Source: Hyphomicrobiales bacterium (GTDB taxonomy: Bacteria; Pseudomonadota; Alphaproteobacteria; Rhizobiales; Rhizobiaceae). From it: a stretch of DNA of 58,853 nucleotides. Location of the stretch: NCBI GenBank assembly GCA_900471525.1, contig UCEZ01000034.1:1-58853 (forward strand), given 5' to 3'. Below, piece by piece: positions 14,464 through 22,010 of the stretch (position 1 is its first letter; each line of letters begins with the position of its first letter). The translations under genes and the position numbers were made by a program. The notes under the pieces were generated by a model. It was not told the DNA's origin and did not search any database. It saw nothing but the letters and a program-made list of their open reading frames with translations.

Positions 14464-15711
14464 CTATCCACCCGGTGGCGGCCGATCGATTGCAAAGGCA
14501 TCGAACCAGCCTTCCCGGTGGCCGGCGCAAAGCTCGGCCAGTATGTGCGCCGCCATGAAGCTGAACGTGATGCCGTTGCCACCGTAACCATAGGCAGCAA
14601 GGATGCGCGGCATTCCGGGAACGGCACCGATCAGCGGCAGGCCGTCGTCCGTCTCGCCAAATGCGCCCGACCAGGAAAAAGCGATGGTCGGATTGGCGGC
14701 AGGCCAAAGCTTGACGAGACTGTCGACGAGCTCCGCAGTCTTCTGCGGCATCTTGCGGTCGCGCGCGGCCGGATCGACCGTATCGTCGTCTCCCCCACCG
14801 ATGATGATGCGTCCATCCACTGTGGTGCGCGCGTAATTGTAATTTTCCGATGCTTCCCAGATCAGTTCGCCACCGGGCCAGAGGTTGCCGGATACCTGGG
14901 GTATGGTTGCCATCGCCCAGCTTGCCGCCGTCCGATGGATATCGGACCGAACGAAATCCGGCATGACGTATCCCGTGGCAAGAATGACATGCCGCGCCTC
15001 GACAACGAACGGGCCATCGGTCTCGACCGTCACTGTCCCCGGTGCGTCATGATAGGCCGTCACCATCGCATCGATGACCCGTGCACCGCGAGCGGCGGCA
15101 TCGCGCAGCAGCCCCCAGGAGAGAAGCAGGGGATCGGCATCGGCGGATCCAGGCGACAGAATGGCAGCGGCGCGGTCTATACCGAAGCGCGACAAGAGTT
15201 CGGCTTGATCAAGCAAAGTGCCGGGCAAGCCTGCGCGCTCACGCAGCAGATACTCTTCCTGCAGTGCTGCAGGCCCTATATCCCCGGCGGCGATATACAG
15301 CGTGGATCGTGGCCGGAAGGCGCAGTCAAAACCCAACGTGCCGGCCAGACTGGACAGCCCCTGCACGGCCGCGACGCTGCGCCGGTAGACGGCGGCCGCG
15401 CGGTCGAAACCATAAAATTCGGTCAGTTCGCCAAGTGTACAATCGATTTCCCATTGCAGCATCGCAGTGCTCGCAGCGGTGCTGCCAAGGCCGGGCTGCT
15501 CCCGATCGACAACGGTGACATCCACCCCACGTGCGGCAAGATGCTGGGCGGCAAGCGATCCTGTGATGCCACCGCCAACGACGAGCACATCCGTCTTTAT
15601 ACTTTGCGACAGGTGGGCGTGGCGGGGTGGGCGAAAGCCCCTGCCCCATGGTGCGCGGCCGCCATGAAGATCATCCTGCGTCGTATCAAGGGAGTCGAGC
15701 ATTGGAGGCAT
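14464..15711 (-). CDS. FAD-dependent oxidoreductase of the DAO family
   Basis: A 415-residue flavoprotein. After about 38 residues, the FAD motif VLVVGGGITGSLAAQHLAAR appears with the acid at the end of strand 2 (VTVVDREQ). The C-terminal part carries FSWSGAFGETDDGLPLIGAV, then ILAAYGYGGNGITFSFMAA, as in glycine/sarcosine/amine oxidase relatives. No Rieske domain follows, although the N-terminal layout resembles the oxidoreductase half of such fusions. The substrate is unknown. It converges on phyR with only four bases between the stop codons. An alternative start at 15702 is possible. Confidence 0.82.
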   Translation of the reverse strand: MPPMLDSLDTTQDDLHGGRAPWGRGFRPPRHAHLSQSIKTDVLVVGGGITGSLAAQHLAARGVDVTVVDREQPGLGSTAASTAMLQWEIDCTLGELTEFYGFDRAAAVYRRSVAAVQGLSSLAGTLGFDCAFRPRSTLYIAAGDIGPAALQEEYLLRERAGLPGTLLDQAELLSRFGIDRAAAILSPGSADADPLLLSWGLLRDAAARGARVIDAMVTAYHDAPGTVTVETDGPFVVEARHVILATGYVMPDFVRSDIHRTAASWAMATIPQVSGNLWPGGELIWEASENYNYARTTVDGRIIIGGGDDDTVDPAARDRKMPQKTAELVDSLVKLWPAANPTIAFSWSGAFGETDDGLPLIGAVPGMPRILAAYGYGGNGITFSFMAAHILAELCAGHREGWFDAFAIDRPPPGG

Positions 15712-15780
15712 GCGTTATCTTTCTGTTGCCGTCCGAAAGGCGACGACCGGGCACCCGCAAGGATGTCGCAGCTTTTCCCG

Positions 15781-16908
15781 TTATCCCGGCAGTTGCCGAT
15801 CCGGCGGCTGGGTACGGACCTCGTTGAATATGGTCATGGCGATCAATGAAAGCGGCAGTGCCAGCATGGCGCCGACGGCACCCCACATCCAGGTCCAGAA
15901 GATGATCGCAAGGAAGATCAGGAAAGGGTTGATTTCCAGCCGATGCCCGAGGATCGCCGGGGTTACCAGGTTTTCCATTACCAGATGCAAAAGGAAGAAG
16001 CCGGCTGCCGGGGCGAGCGCCAGCAAGAGGGCATCATGCGTCATCAGCCCGGCACAGAGAAGTGCCACTGTCATGATCGTGACGCCGAGATAGGGAATGA
16101 AGCTGGAAATGAAGGCGAACAATCCCCAGAGCGGCGCCATGGTCAGGCCGCCGACAAAGGCGATCGCGGCCGTGACGCTCCCAAGAACCACGTAGATCAG
16201 GCTCGCCGTCGAAAAATAGAACCCCACAGCGTTTTCCGTGGCATTCATGATCCGGATCGCGGCGAGGCGCCGGTCGCGTGTCGCAAAGGCGAGGATGATC
16301 GTCTTGCGCAAATGCGCGCGCCCCACCAGGAAGAGGCCAAGCGCCGCCATGAAAATCAGCGTCTGGATAAAGGCTGGCGTGACACCTGCGGCGATCAACC
16401 CAAGCATGGCGCCGGCATTCTGGATGGCAACGTCTGTCACGGCTTTTCCGTCGGTGCCGGCAATCGCTGTCTTCGCCCATTCGAAGCGCTGTATGTAGGG
16501 AAGGATGCGCTCGACCGCCCGCTCGAGTATCCCCGGGGCTTGCCCCGCTAGCGATGTCAGCGGTTCGATCAGCGCATTGATCAGGAAAAACAATCCGACG
16601 ACAAAAATGATAGCGAGAAGCAATCCGCCGAGCGCCGGCGGCAATCCGAATTGCGCCAGCCGATCGGCGGCGAGCCCCAGGACCATGCCGACGACGATGG
16701 CAAGGGTTACCGGCATCAGGATCGCTTCCATCATGTAGATAGCCGCCGAGGCGAGGATGATAAACGTTCCGACGACGCTCCATGCGACCACCAGGTCGAG
16801 GCCTGTTTTCGCCGACGTTTCCGGAATCTCAGCCTCGGCGACCTGTATCTCTATATCCGCCTGCTTTCGCTTCTTGAAAATCCCACTCCCCGGCAAGGCA
16901 GCATTCAT
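15781..16908 (-). CDS. AI-2E family transporter (permease)
   Basis: A 375-residue membrane protein with about eight helices. It begins with a cytosolic segment, then pairs such as VVAWSVVGTFIILASAAIYM and ILMPVTLAIVVGMVLGLAAD. The middle contains the family's amphipathic region (ILERAVERILPYIQRFEWAK), and the C-terminus has FAFISSFIPYLGVTIMTVAL and the ILGHRLEINPFLIFLAIIFW block, a signature of the AI-2E/YdiK/PerM family. Members export small molecules or act as Na+/H+ antiporters; the autoinducer-2 link holds for few. Start 16908 is chosen near the end of the frame. A near-match EcfG-type promoter lies about 110 bases upstream. Confidence 0.88.
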   Translation of the reverse strand: MNAALPGSGIFKKRKQADIEIQVAEAEIPETSAKTGLDLVVAWSVVGTFIILASAAIYMMEAILMPVTLAIVVGMVLGLAADRLAQFGLPPALGGLLLAIIFVVGLFFLINALIEPLTSLAGQAPGILERAVERILPYIQRFEWAKTAIAGTDGKAVTDVAIQNAGAMLGLIAAGVTPAFIQTLIFMAALGLFLVGRAHLRKTIILAFATRDRRLAAIRIMNATENAVGFYFSTASLIYVVLGSVTAAIAFVGGLTMAPLWGLFAFISSFIPYLGVTIMTVALLCAGLMTHDALLLALAPAAGFFLLHLVMENLVTPAILGHRLEINPFLIFLAIIFWTWMWGAVGAMLALPLSLIAMTIFNEVRTQPPDRQLPG

Positions 16909-17274
16909 CGTCCGTCTCTCCATCTGCCCGCTCCGGTGCGGTCTCTACCGGACGGACGAGTAAGATCAATGTGCGGAAAACACCGGAGCGGAAGCCGCGC
17001 CGGGGTAGCGGCTATTAACTCGCCGCTTACGAAAAGGTTCCTGACACCAGCGCGGAAAGTGGAACAATGCCTGCGCCGCGTTCATCTTGTGAACGGGCAA
17101 CCCCTATTGGCCAACAAAGGATCAAGCACCTGGCGATTGTTGAAGAGGTCATTTCGGCCTAGCACAGCATTTCCCGCCGAAGTGTTGTGCAGACACACGG
17201 CCCGGATTTCACCCATGCTTCCGGTCGTTCACCGGAAAATAAAACCGTTTGTATCCCGCCTTTGGCAGGTCACG
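16909..17274. other. Intergenic stretch with a possible stress promoter
   Basis: No coding frame stands out here. The only feature I can name is the near-match EcfG-type promoter at 17017-17041. The rest shows no repeat or hairpin worth reporting. Confidence 0.5.
17017..17041 (-). promoter_or_regulatory. Possible EcfG-type promoter, one mismatch
   Basis: Minus strand: GGAAC (17041-17037), 16-bp spacer, AGTT (17020-17017) instead of CGTT. It points at the AI-2E transporter with a leader of about 100 bases. Confidence 0.45.
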
Positions 17275-17445
17275 TCAGTGTCGTTCCGGAGGAAAAACAT
17301 GGAGCGTCAGGGAGAACAGGCCAAGGCCCAAAATCACGACGATCAACGTGTTGGCGATGTCTTCCGACGTCGCAGGAAGGGCACCGAACCCCAGAACTGC
17401 AGCAATGAGCAGGAACAGGCATACCCTTGGCAACCAGTACAGCAT
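17275..17445 (-). CDS. Small membrane protein, DUF1328-like
   Basis: A 56-residue protein with two helices: MLYWLPRVCLFLLIAAVLGF, a polar turn (ATSEDIAN), then TLIVVILGLGLFSLTLHVF. The MLYxxxxxxFLxxxAAVLGFG start resembles the DUF1328 protein at 8894-9058, though the C-terminal half has diverged. AAAGGGA lies about ten bases before the ATG. An exact EcfG-type promoter 48 bases upstream supports it as a real, stress-controlled gene. Family assignment is by eye and tentative. Confidence 0.75.
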   Translation of the reverse strand: MLYWLPRVCLFLLIAAVLGFGALPATSEDIANTLIVVILGLGLFSLTLHVFPPERH

Positions 17446-17493
17446 GGCACATTCCCTTTGTTTTGGAGAGCATCCCGAAGGAGTACCCAGTCT

Positions 17494-17518
17494 AACGCGG
17501 GGAGGCCTGAATCGTTCC
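17494..17518 (-). promoter_or_regulatory. EcfG-type promoter
   Basis: Minus strand: GGAAC (17518-17514), 16-bp spacer, CGTT (17497-17494). Exact match upstream of the small membrane protein starting at 17445. Confidence 0.87.
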
Positions 17519-17813
17519 ATATCCTTGCGTTCAACAGCGCGAAACTTTTGGCGTAGGCCTGGGTGATCCAATTGCTGACCGCGGCATATCGAGGGCAATA
17601 AGAGGGAGACGGCCAGCGAGGAAAATCGCGCTGTCTTCCGGGCGCGACAATCTTCAGCCTCCTTGCAGCAGTGGAAGCCGATAAGTTGGAGGAAACCGAA
17701 ATCCGCAGGCTCATCGTCGATCGAAAATGTGTTTCGCCTGACCGCGGGCCAGCACAAGGTCAAATGGGTGCGCGATAGCGAAGAAACCGGTTTTGCACAC
17801 GGTTGACCCCAAA

Positions 17814-17848
17814 CGAAAAAAGCCGGCGCTTACCAGCGGCCGGCTTTC
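17814..17848 (-). terminator. Rho-independent terminator
   Basis: On the minus strand AAAGCCGGC...GC pairs with GC...GCCGGCTTTTTT. It ends the RidA gene and possibly the whole dpp transcript. Confidence 0.78.
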
Positions 17849-17868
17849 TCCGAACTCAATCGCCAAAC

Positions 17869-18219
17869 TTAGAGAGCGGCGATGACGATGACTTCGACGA
17901 GGTATTCCGGGGTTGCCAGCTTGGCTTCGCCGGTCGCGCGCGCCGGCGTGTTGCCCTGGGAGGCCCAGGCATCCCAGACGGCGTTCATCTTCGGGAAATC
18001 AACCATGTCGGCCAGCCAGACGGTTGCCGACAGGATGCGGGACTTGTCGGTGCCAGCGAGTGCCAGCAGGCGATCGACCGAAGCGAGGGCCTGCTTGGTC
18101 TGCTCTGTAACATCCGAGCCGGCTTCGCCAACCTGGCCGGCGAGATAGACGGTACCATTGTGAACAACGGCCTGGCTCATGCGCGGGCCGGTTTCGAAGC
18201 GTTTGATTTCCATTTTCAT
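17869..18219 (-). CDS. RidA family protein
   Basis: A 116-residue member of the RidA (YjgF/YER057c/UK114) family: MSQAVVHNGTVYLAGQVGEA, then EQTKQALASVDRLLALAGTD, ILSATVWLADMVDFPKMNAV and ATPEYLVEVIVIAAL. RidA enzymes hydrolyse reactive enamine/imine intermediates. The arginine that binds the carboxylate in RidA proper is expected near the position of the A-R-A-T-G block (PARATGEAKLATPEYLVEV), and an Arg is present there. It follows dppF on the same strand by 112 bases and may be the last gene of that transcript. It ends in a clear terminator. Confidence 0.88.
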   Translation of the reverse strand: MKMEIKRFETGPRMSQAVVHNGTVYLAGQVGEAGSDVTEQTKQALASVDRLLALAGTDKSRILSATVWLADMVDFPKMNAVWDAWASQGNTPARATGEAKLATPEYLVEVIVIAAL

Positions 18220-18331
18220 ATTCCTCGTAAAATGCGGCTGGCCGCATGTGAATTGTTGTAACGCTGGCGCTTTATCGCAGATTCCCGGTTAGTGGAACTG
18301 TATCGCGCGATGGCGACAACCAAAAATGCGT

Positions 18332-19159
18332 TCAGGCGGCGTTTTTCCGCGCAAGGCGTGCCTTGATGCTTTCGACATCGGCACGGGGCGTCGCTGCGAA
18401 AAGCGTCCTGGTGTAGCTGTGCTTCGGATCGCTGAAGACCTCCTCACGGCTGCCGTATTCGACGGCTTCACCGTAATACATCACCATCACGTCGTCAGCG
18501 ATGTAACGCACCACTGACAGGTCGTGGCTGATGAAGACATAGGTCAGCTGGAATTCGTCCTGCAGGTCGGCAAGAAGGTTGAGCACCTGCGCCTGTACCG
18601 AAAGGTCGAGCGCCGAGACCGGCTCATCGAGCACCAAGAGCCGCGGGTTCAGCATCAGCGCGCGGGCAATGGCGACGCGCTGGCGCTGACCGCCGGAGAA
18701 CATGTGCGGATAACGGCCGTAGTGCTTTTCCTCCAGCCCGACCTTCTTCAGCATCGCCATCGCCTTGTCGCGGCGGTCGTCGGCTTTCATGTTCGTGTTG
18801 ATGATCAGCGGTTCGGTGAGGATTTCGCCGATCTTCTTGCGCGGGTTGAGCGTGCCGTAGGGGTTCTGGAAAACAATCTGCACCTTCTGGCGCATTTCAG
18901 GTGTGAGGCTTTCCCTGGCGATATCGACTTTCTGCCCGTCGATCAGCATGTCGCCGGAGGTTGCCGGATCGATCATGGTGACGATACGGGCAAGCGTCGA
19001 TTTTCCACAGCCGCTTTCGCCGACAATAGCCAGCGTCTTGCCCTGGTCGACCGAAAAGCTCACGCCCTTGACGGCGTGAACGGTCTTGGCCTTTTTAAAA
19101 AGGCTACCCGGAATGTGATAATCGCGGGTGAGGTTTTTGGCTTCGAGAACATGGGTCAT
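18332..19159 (-). CDS. dppF: Dipeptide ABC transporter ATP-binding protein DppF
   Basis: A 275-residue ATPase of the oligopeptide/dipeptide class. Walker A is GESGCGKST (near residue 50), the Q-loop is VFQNPYGTLNPRK, the signature is [15 protein letters not shown], and Walker B is LLVLDEPVSALD. The H-loop reads VFISHDLSVVRYIAD, and the C-terminal extension typical of Dpp/Opp ATPases (HSYTRTLFAATPRAD) is present. It couples ATP hydrolysis with DppD to peptide import. Its ATG overlaps the stop of dppD (TGATG), so it is translated with it. A longer frame upstream lies inside dppD and was discarded. Confidence 0.93.
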   Translation of the reverse strand: MTHVLEAKNLTRDYHIPGSLFKKAKTVHAVKGVSFSVDQGKTLAIVGESGCGKSTLARIVTMIDPATSGDMLIDGQKVDIARESLTPEMRQKVQIVFQNPYGTLNPRKKIGEILTEPLIINTNMKADDRRDKAMAMLKKVGLEEKHYGRYPHMFSGGQRQRVAIARALMLNPRLLVLDEPVSALDLSVQAQVLNLLADLQDEFQLTYVFISHDLSVVRYIADDVMVMYYGEAVEYGSREEVFSDPKHSYTRTLFAATPRADVESIKARLARKNAA

Positions 19160-20013
19160 CAAACAGCTCCTGCAAAGATCTGGTCGTCGCTGAGGAATTC
19201 CGCGATCGTCGGCAGACGGTCGCCAGTGGCATTGTCCGGAAGCGCCGAGAGAAGAGCGCGCGTGTAGGTGCTCTTGGGGGCTTCGAACAGCGACAGCACA
19301 TCCGCTTCCTCGATCTTGCGGCCCTTGTACTGGACGATGACGCGGTCGGCGGTTTCCGCCACCACGCCCATGTTGTGGGTAATGATGATCAGCCCCATGC
19401 CATGCTCGGCCTGAAGCCGCATCAGAAGATCGAGTATCTGCTTCTGGATGGTCACGTCGAGCGCGGTCGTCGGCTCGTCCGCGATCAAAAGCTTCGGATT
19501 GCAGGACAGCGCAATCGCGATCATCACGCGCTGGCACTGGCCACCCGACATCTGGTGCGGGAAATGGCTGAGCCGCTCGGCCGGATTGGGGATGCCGACA
19601 AGGTCGAACAACTCGATGGCACGCGCCCGGCGCGCCGCCCTGTCGAGACCAAGGTGAATGCGCAACACTTCCTCGATCTGGAATCCCACCGTAAAGCAGG
19701 GGTTGAGACTGGCGATCGGCTCCTGGAAGATCATGGCAATGTCCTTGCCGACGATCGTGCGGCGATCGGACGGTGACAGGCCGAGCAGATCGATACCGTT
19801 GAATTGCAGTTTGTCGGCGGTGACTTTCGCCGTCCAGGGCAACAGGCCCATGGCGGCCAGCATGGACACCGATTTGCCGGAGCCGGATTCGCCGACGATC
19901 GCCAGCACCTCGCCGGCATTGACCTTCATCGATACGCCATCGACGGCCCGGAAAGGACCCGCTGCCGTCTGGAATTCGACGACGAGATTTTCGATTTCGA
20001 AAAGCGACATCAT
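19159..20013 (-). CDS. dppD: Dipeptide ABC transporter ATP-binding protein DppD
   Basis: A 284-residue ATPase. Walker [11 protein letters not shown]-loop [16 protein letters not shown], signature [15 protein letters not shown] (a Cys where Arg is common) and Walker [19 protein letters not shown] are all present. The Opp/Dpp C-terminal motif ([14 protein letters not shown]) follows. It pairs with DppF. The start overlaps the dppC stop by four bases. An ATG three bases later (20010) is equally possible. Confidence 0.93.
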   Translation of the reverse strand: MMSLFEIENLVVEFQTAAGPFRAVDGVSMKVNAGEVLAIVGESGSGKSVSMLAAMGLLPWTAKVTADKLQFNGIDLLGLSPSDRRTIVGKDIAMIFQEPIASLNPCFTVGFQIEEVLRIHLGLDRAARRARAIELFDLVGIPNPAERLSHFPHQMSGGQCQRVMIAIALSCNPKLLIADEPTTALDVTIQKQILDLLMRLQAEHGMGLIIITHNMGVVAETADRVIVQYKGRKIEEADVLSLFEAPKSTYTRALLSALPDNATGDRLPTIAEFLSDDQIFAGAV

Positions 20014-20903
20014 GACCTCTTCAACTTGGGATCAAGCGCATCGCGCAGGCCGTCGCCCATCAGGTTGATGGCAATAACGGTGATGAGAATGGCAAGGCCG
20101 GGGAAGGTGACAACCCACCAGGCGCGCTGGATGAATTCACGTGCTTCGGCCAACATCGTGCCCCATTCCGGCGTCGGCGGCTGGGCGCCCATGCCGAGGA
20201 ACCCGAGGGCAGCGGCATCGAGGATCGCCGCCGAGAAGGCGAGCGTCGCCTGGACGATCAGCGGTGCGAGGCAATTCGGCAGAATGGTGAGGAACATCAG
20301 TCGCAGGGTGCCCGCACCGGCGACCCGGGAGGCGATGACATAATCCTTGGTGCGCTCCGACATGACAGCGGCGCGCGTCAGCCGAACGAAATGCGGCAGG
20401 TTGACGAGCGAGATCGCGATCATTGCGTTGACCAGACCTGGGCCAAGAACCGCCACCAGCACGAGGGCCAGAAGCAGCGACGGGAAAGCCAGGATGATAT
20501 CCATCACTCGCATGATGATCGTATCGGTGCGCCCGCGGAAATAGCCGGCGACCAGCCCGACGAGCACGCCGGAGATGACCGAGAGCGTGACGACCACGAG
20601 ACCGATGAACAGCGAGAAACGCGCGCCGTAGATCAGGCGGGACAGGATATCGCGACCGACGGCGTCGGTACCCAGAAAATAGGTCCACTGCCCGCCCGCA
20701 GCCAAGGCCGGAGGCAGCAGGAGAACGTCGCGGTTCTGGATGCTTGGGCTATGCGGCGTAACGAGCGGCGCAAGGATTGCCAGCAGCAGGATGATCACGA
20801 AGATCACCAGGCCGATCACGGCGCCCTTGTTGCGGGAGAAATAGAACCAGAACTCGGCAAGACCGGTCGGCGGCGTGGTGGTTTTGATTTCGGCGACAGC
20901 CAT
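20010..20903 (-). CDS. dppC: Dipeptide ABC transporter permease DppC
   Basis: A 297-residue inner-membrane permease with six helices. The N-terminal OppC-type segment (FWFYFSRNKGAVIGLVIFVI) is followed by a large periplasmic loop (FLGTDAVGRDILSRLIYGAR, a DppC hallmark). The EAA loop reads YVIASRVAGAGTLRLMFLTI followed by LPNCLAPLIVQATL. It forms the channel with DppB. It lies nine bases after dppB and overlaps dppD by four. Confidence 0.93.
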   Translation of the reverse strand: MAVAEIKTTTPPTGLAEFWFYFSRNKGAVIGLVIFVIILLLAILAPLVTPHSPSIQNRDVLLLPPALAAGGQWTYFLGTDAVGRDILSRLIYGARFSLFIGLVVVTLSVISGVLVGLVAGYFRGRTDTIIMRVMDIILAFPSLLLALVLVAVLGPGLVNAMIAISLVNLPHFVRLTRAAVMSERTKDYVIASRVAGAGTLRLMFLTILPNCLAPLIVQATLAFSAAILDAAALGFLGMGAQPPTPEWGTMLAEAREFIQRAWWVVTFPGLAILITVIAINLMGDGLRDALDPKLKRS

Positions 20904-20912
20904 CAGACCCTC

Positions 20913-21917
20913 CTAGTGCCGGATACGGGGGTTGATGAAGCCGTACAGCACATCAACGATGAGGTTCACGACCATGATCACAGCGGCGATCAGCATCAGT
21001 CCGCCCTGCACGACCTGGTAGTCGCGTTTGAAGACGGAATCGACCATCCACTTGCCGATGCCCGGCCAGGAGAAAATCGTTTCGGTCAGGATAGCTCCGG
21101 CGAGAAGCACGCCGACCTGGAGCCCGATGGTGGTGACGACCGGGATCAGGGCATTGCGCAGCGCGTGCACGCCGATGACCCGGAACGGCGACAGGCCCTT
21201 CGAGCGGGCGGTGCGGACATAGTCCTCACCGAGCACTTCCAGCATCGCGGAGCGCGTCTGGCGGGCAATCACGGCCAGAGGAATAGTCGCCAGCACGATG
21301 GTCGGCAGGATCAGATAGGTGACGGCGGACTTGAAGGCACCCGCCTGCCCCGAGATCAGACTATCGATCAGCATGAAGCCGGTGACCTGTGGAAAGAAAT
21401 ACATCAGCGAGATGCGGCCCGAGACGGGCGTCCAGCCGAGATAGCCGGAGAAGAAGATGACGAGCAGCAGGCCCCACCAGAAGATCGGCATGGAATAGCC
21501 GACCAGCGCGGTTCCCATCAGCGTCTGATCCAGCCAGGTGCCGCGCTTGACCGCAGCCAGAACACCGGCCGGAACGCCAAGGGCGACGGCCAGGATGATG
21601 GCGCAGAGCGACAGTTCGATGGTTGCCGGAAACAGCTGCAGGAAATCCTCGAGAACCGCCCGCTTGGTGACGATCGAACTTCCGAAATCACCATGAAGCA
21701 GGTTCACCAGATAGTCGAAATACTGGATATAGATCGGCCTATCGAGGCCGAGGTCCGTCATGATCTGGGCATGACGTTCGGGAGACATCACACGTTCGCC
21801 CGACATCAGCATGACCGGATCACCGGGCAACAGGCGGATGAACGAGAACGCGATGATGGAAACCCCGATGAAGGTGGGGATCAGGACGGCCAGCCGTCCG
21901 AAAATAAAGCGCAACAT
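20913..21917 (-). CDS. dppB: Dipeptide ABC transporter permease DppB
   Basis: A 334-residue permease starting MLRFIFGRLAVLIPTFIGVS, the conserved DppB/OppB N-terminus, followed by FIRLLPGDPVMLMSGERVMS. The EAA loop is YVRTARSKGLSPFRVIGVHA and continues into LRNALIPVVTTIG. Six helices are visible. It is the first permease after dppA. A hairpin in the 93-base gap before it probably lowers expression of the membrane parts relative to the binding protein. Confidence 0.93.
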   Translation of the reverse strand: MLRFIFGRLAVLIPTFIGVSIIAFSFIRLLPGDPVMLMSGERVMSPERHAQIMTDLGLDRPIYIQYFDYLVNLLHGDFGSSIVTKRAVLEDFLQLFPATIELSLCAIILAVALGVPAGVLAAVKRGTWLDQTLMGTALVGYSMPIFWWGLLLVIFFSGYLGWTPVSGRISLMYFFPQVTGFMLIDSLISGQAGAFKSAVTYLILPTIVLATIPLAVIARQTRSAMLEVLGEDYVRTARSKGLSPFRVIGVHALRNALIPVVTTIGLQVGVLLAGAILTETIFSWPGIGKWMVDSVFKRDYQVVQGGLMLIAAVIMVVNLIVDVLYGFINPRIRH

Positions 21918-21934
21918 GGGCGTTTAGTCCAATT

Positions 21935-21970
21935 GTAAAAACCGGCGGCCCGAAACATTCGAGCCGCCGG
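21935..21970 (-). terminator. Intra-operon hairpin between dppA and dppB
   Basis: CCGGCGGC (minus strand, 21970-21963) pairs perfectly with GCCGCCGG (21949-21942) around a 13-base loop, followed by TTTTTAC. It has the form of a leaky terminator or an mRNA stabiliser just after the binding-protein gene. Confidence 0.75.
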
Positions 21971-22010
21971 AACTGCCACCGCGAATGCAGCAGACATAGT
22001 TTATATTAGA

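Larger units (their letters stand above)
17446..17868. other. Intergenic stretch: promoter and terminator, no gene
   Basis: It holds the EcfG-type promoter of the small membrane protein (17494-17518) and, at the far end, the terminator of the RidA gene (17814-17848). Between them, short frames on both strands show no start site or recognisable composition. Confidence 0.6.
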
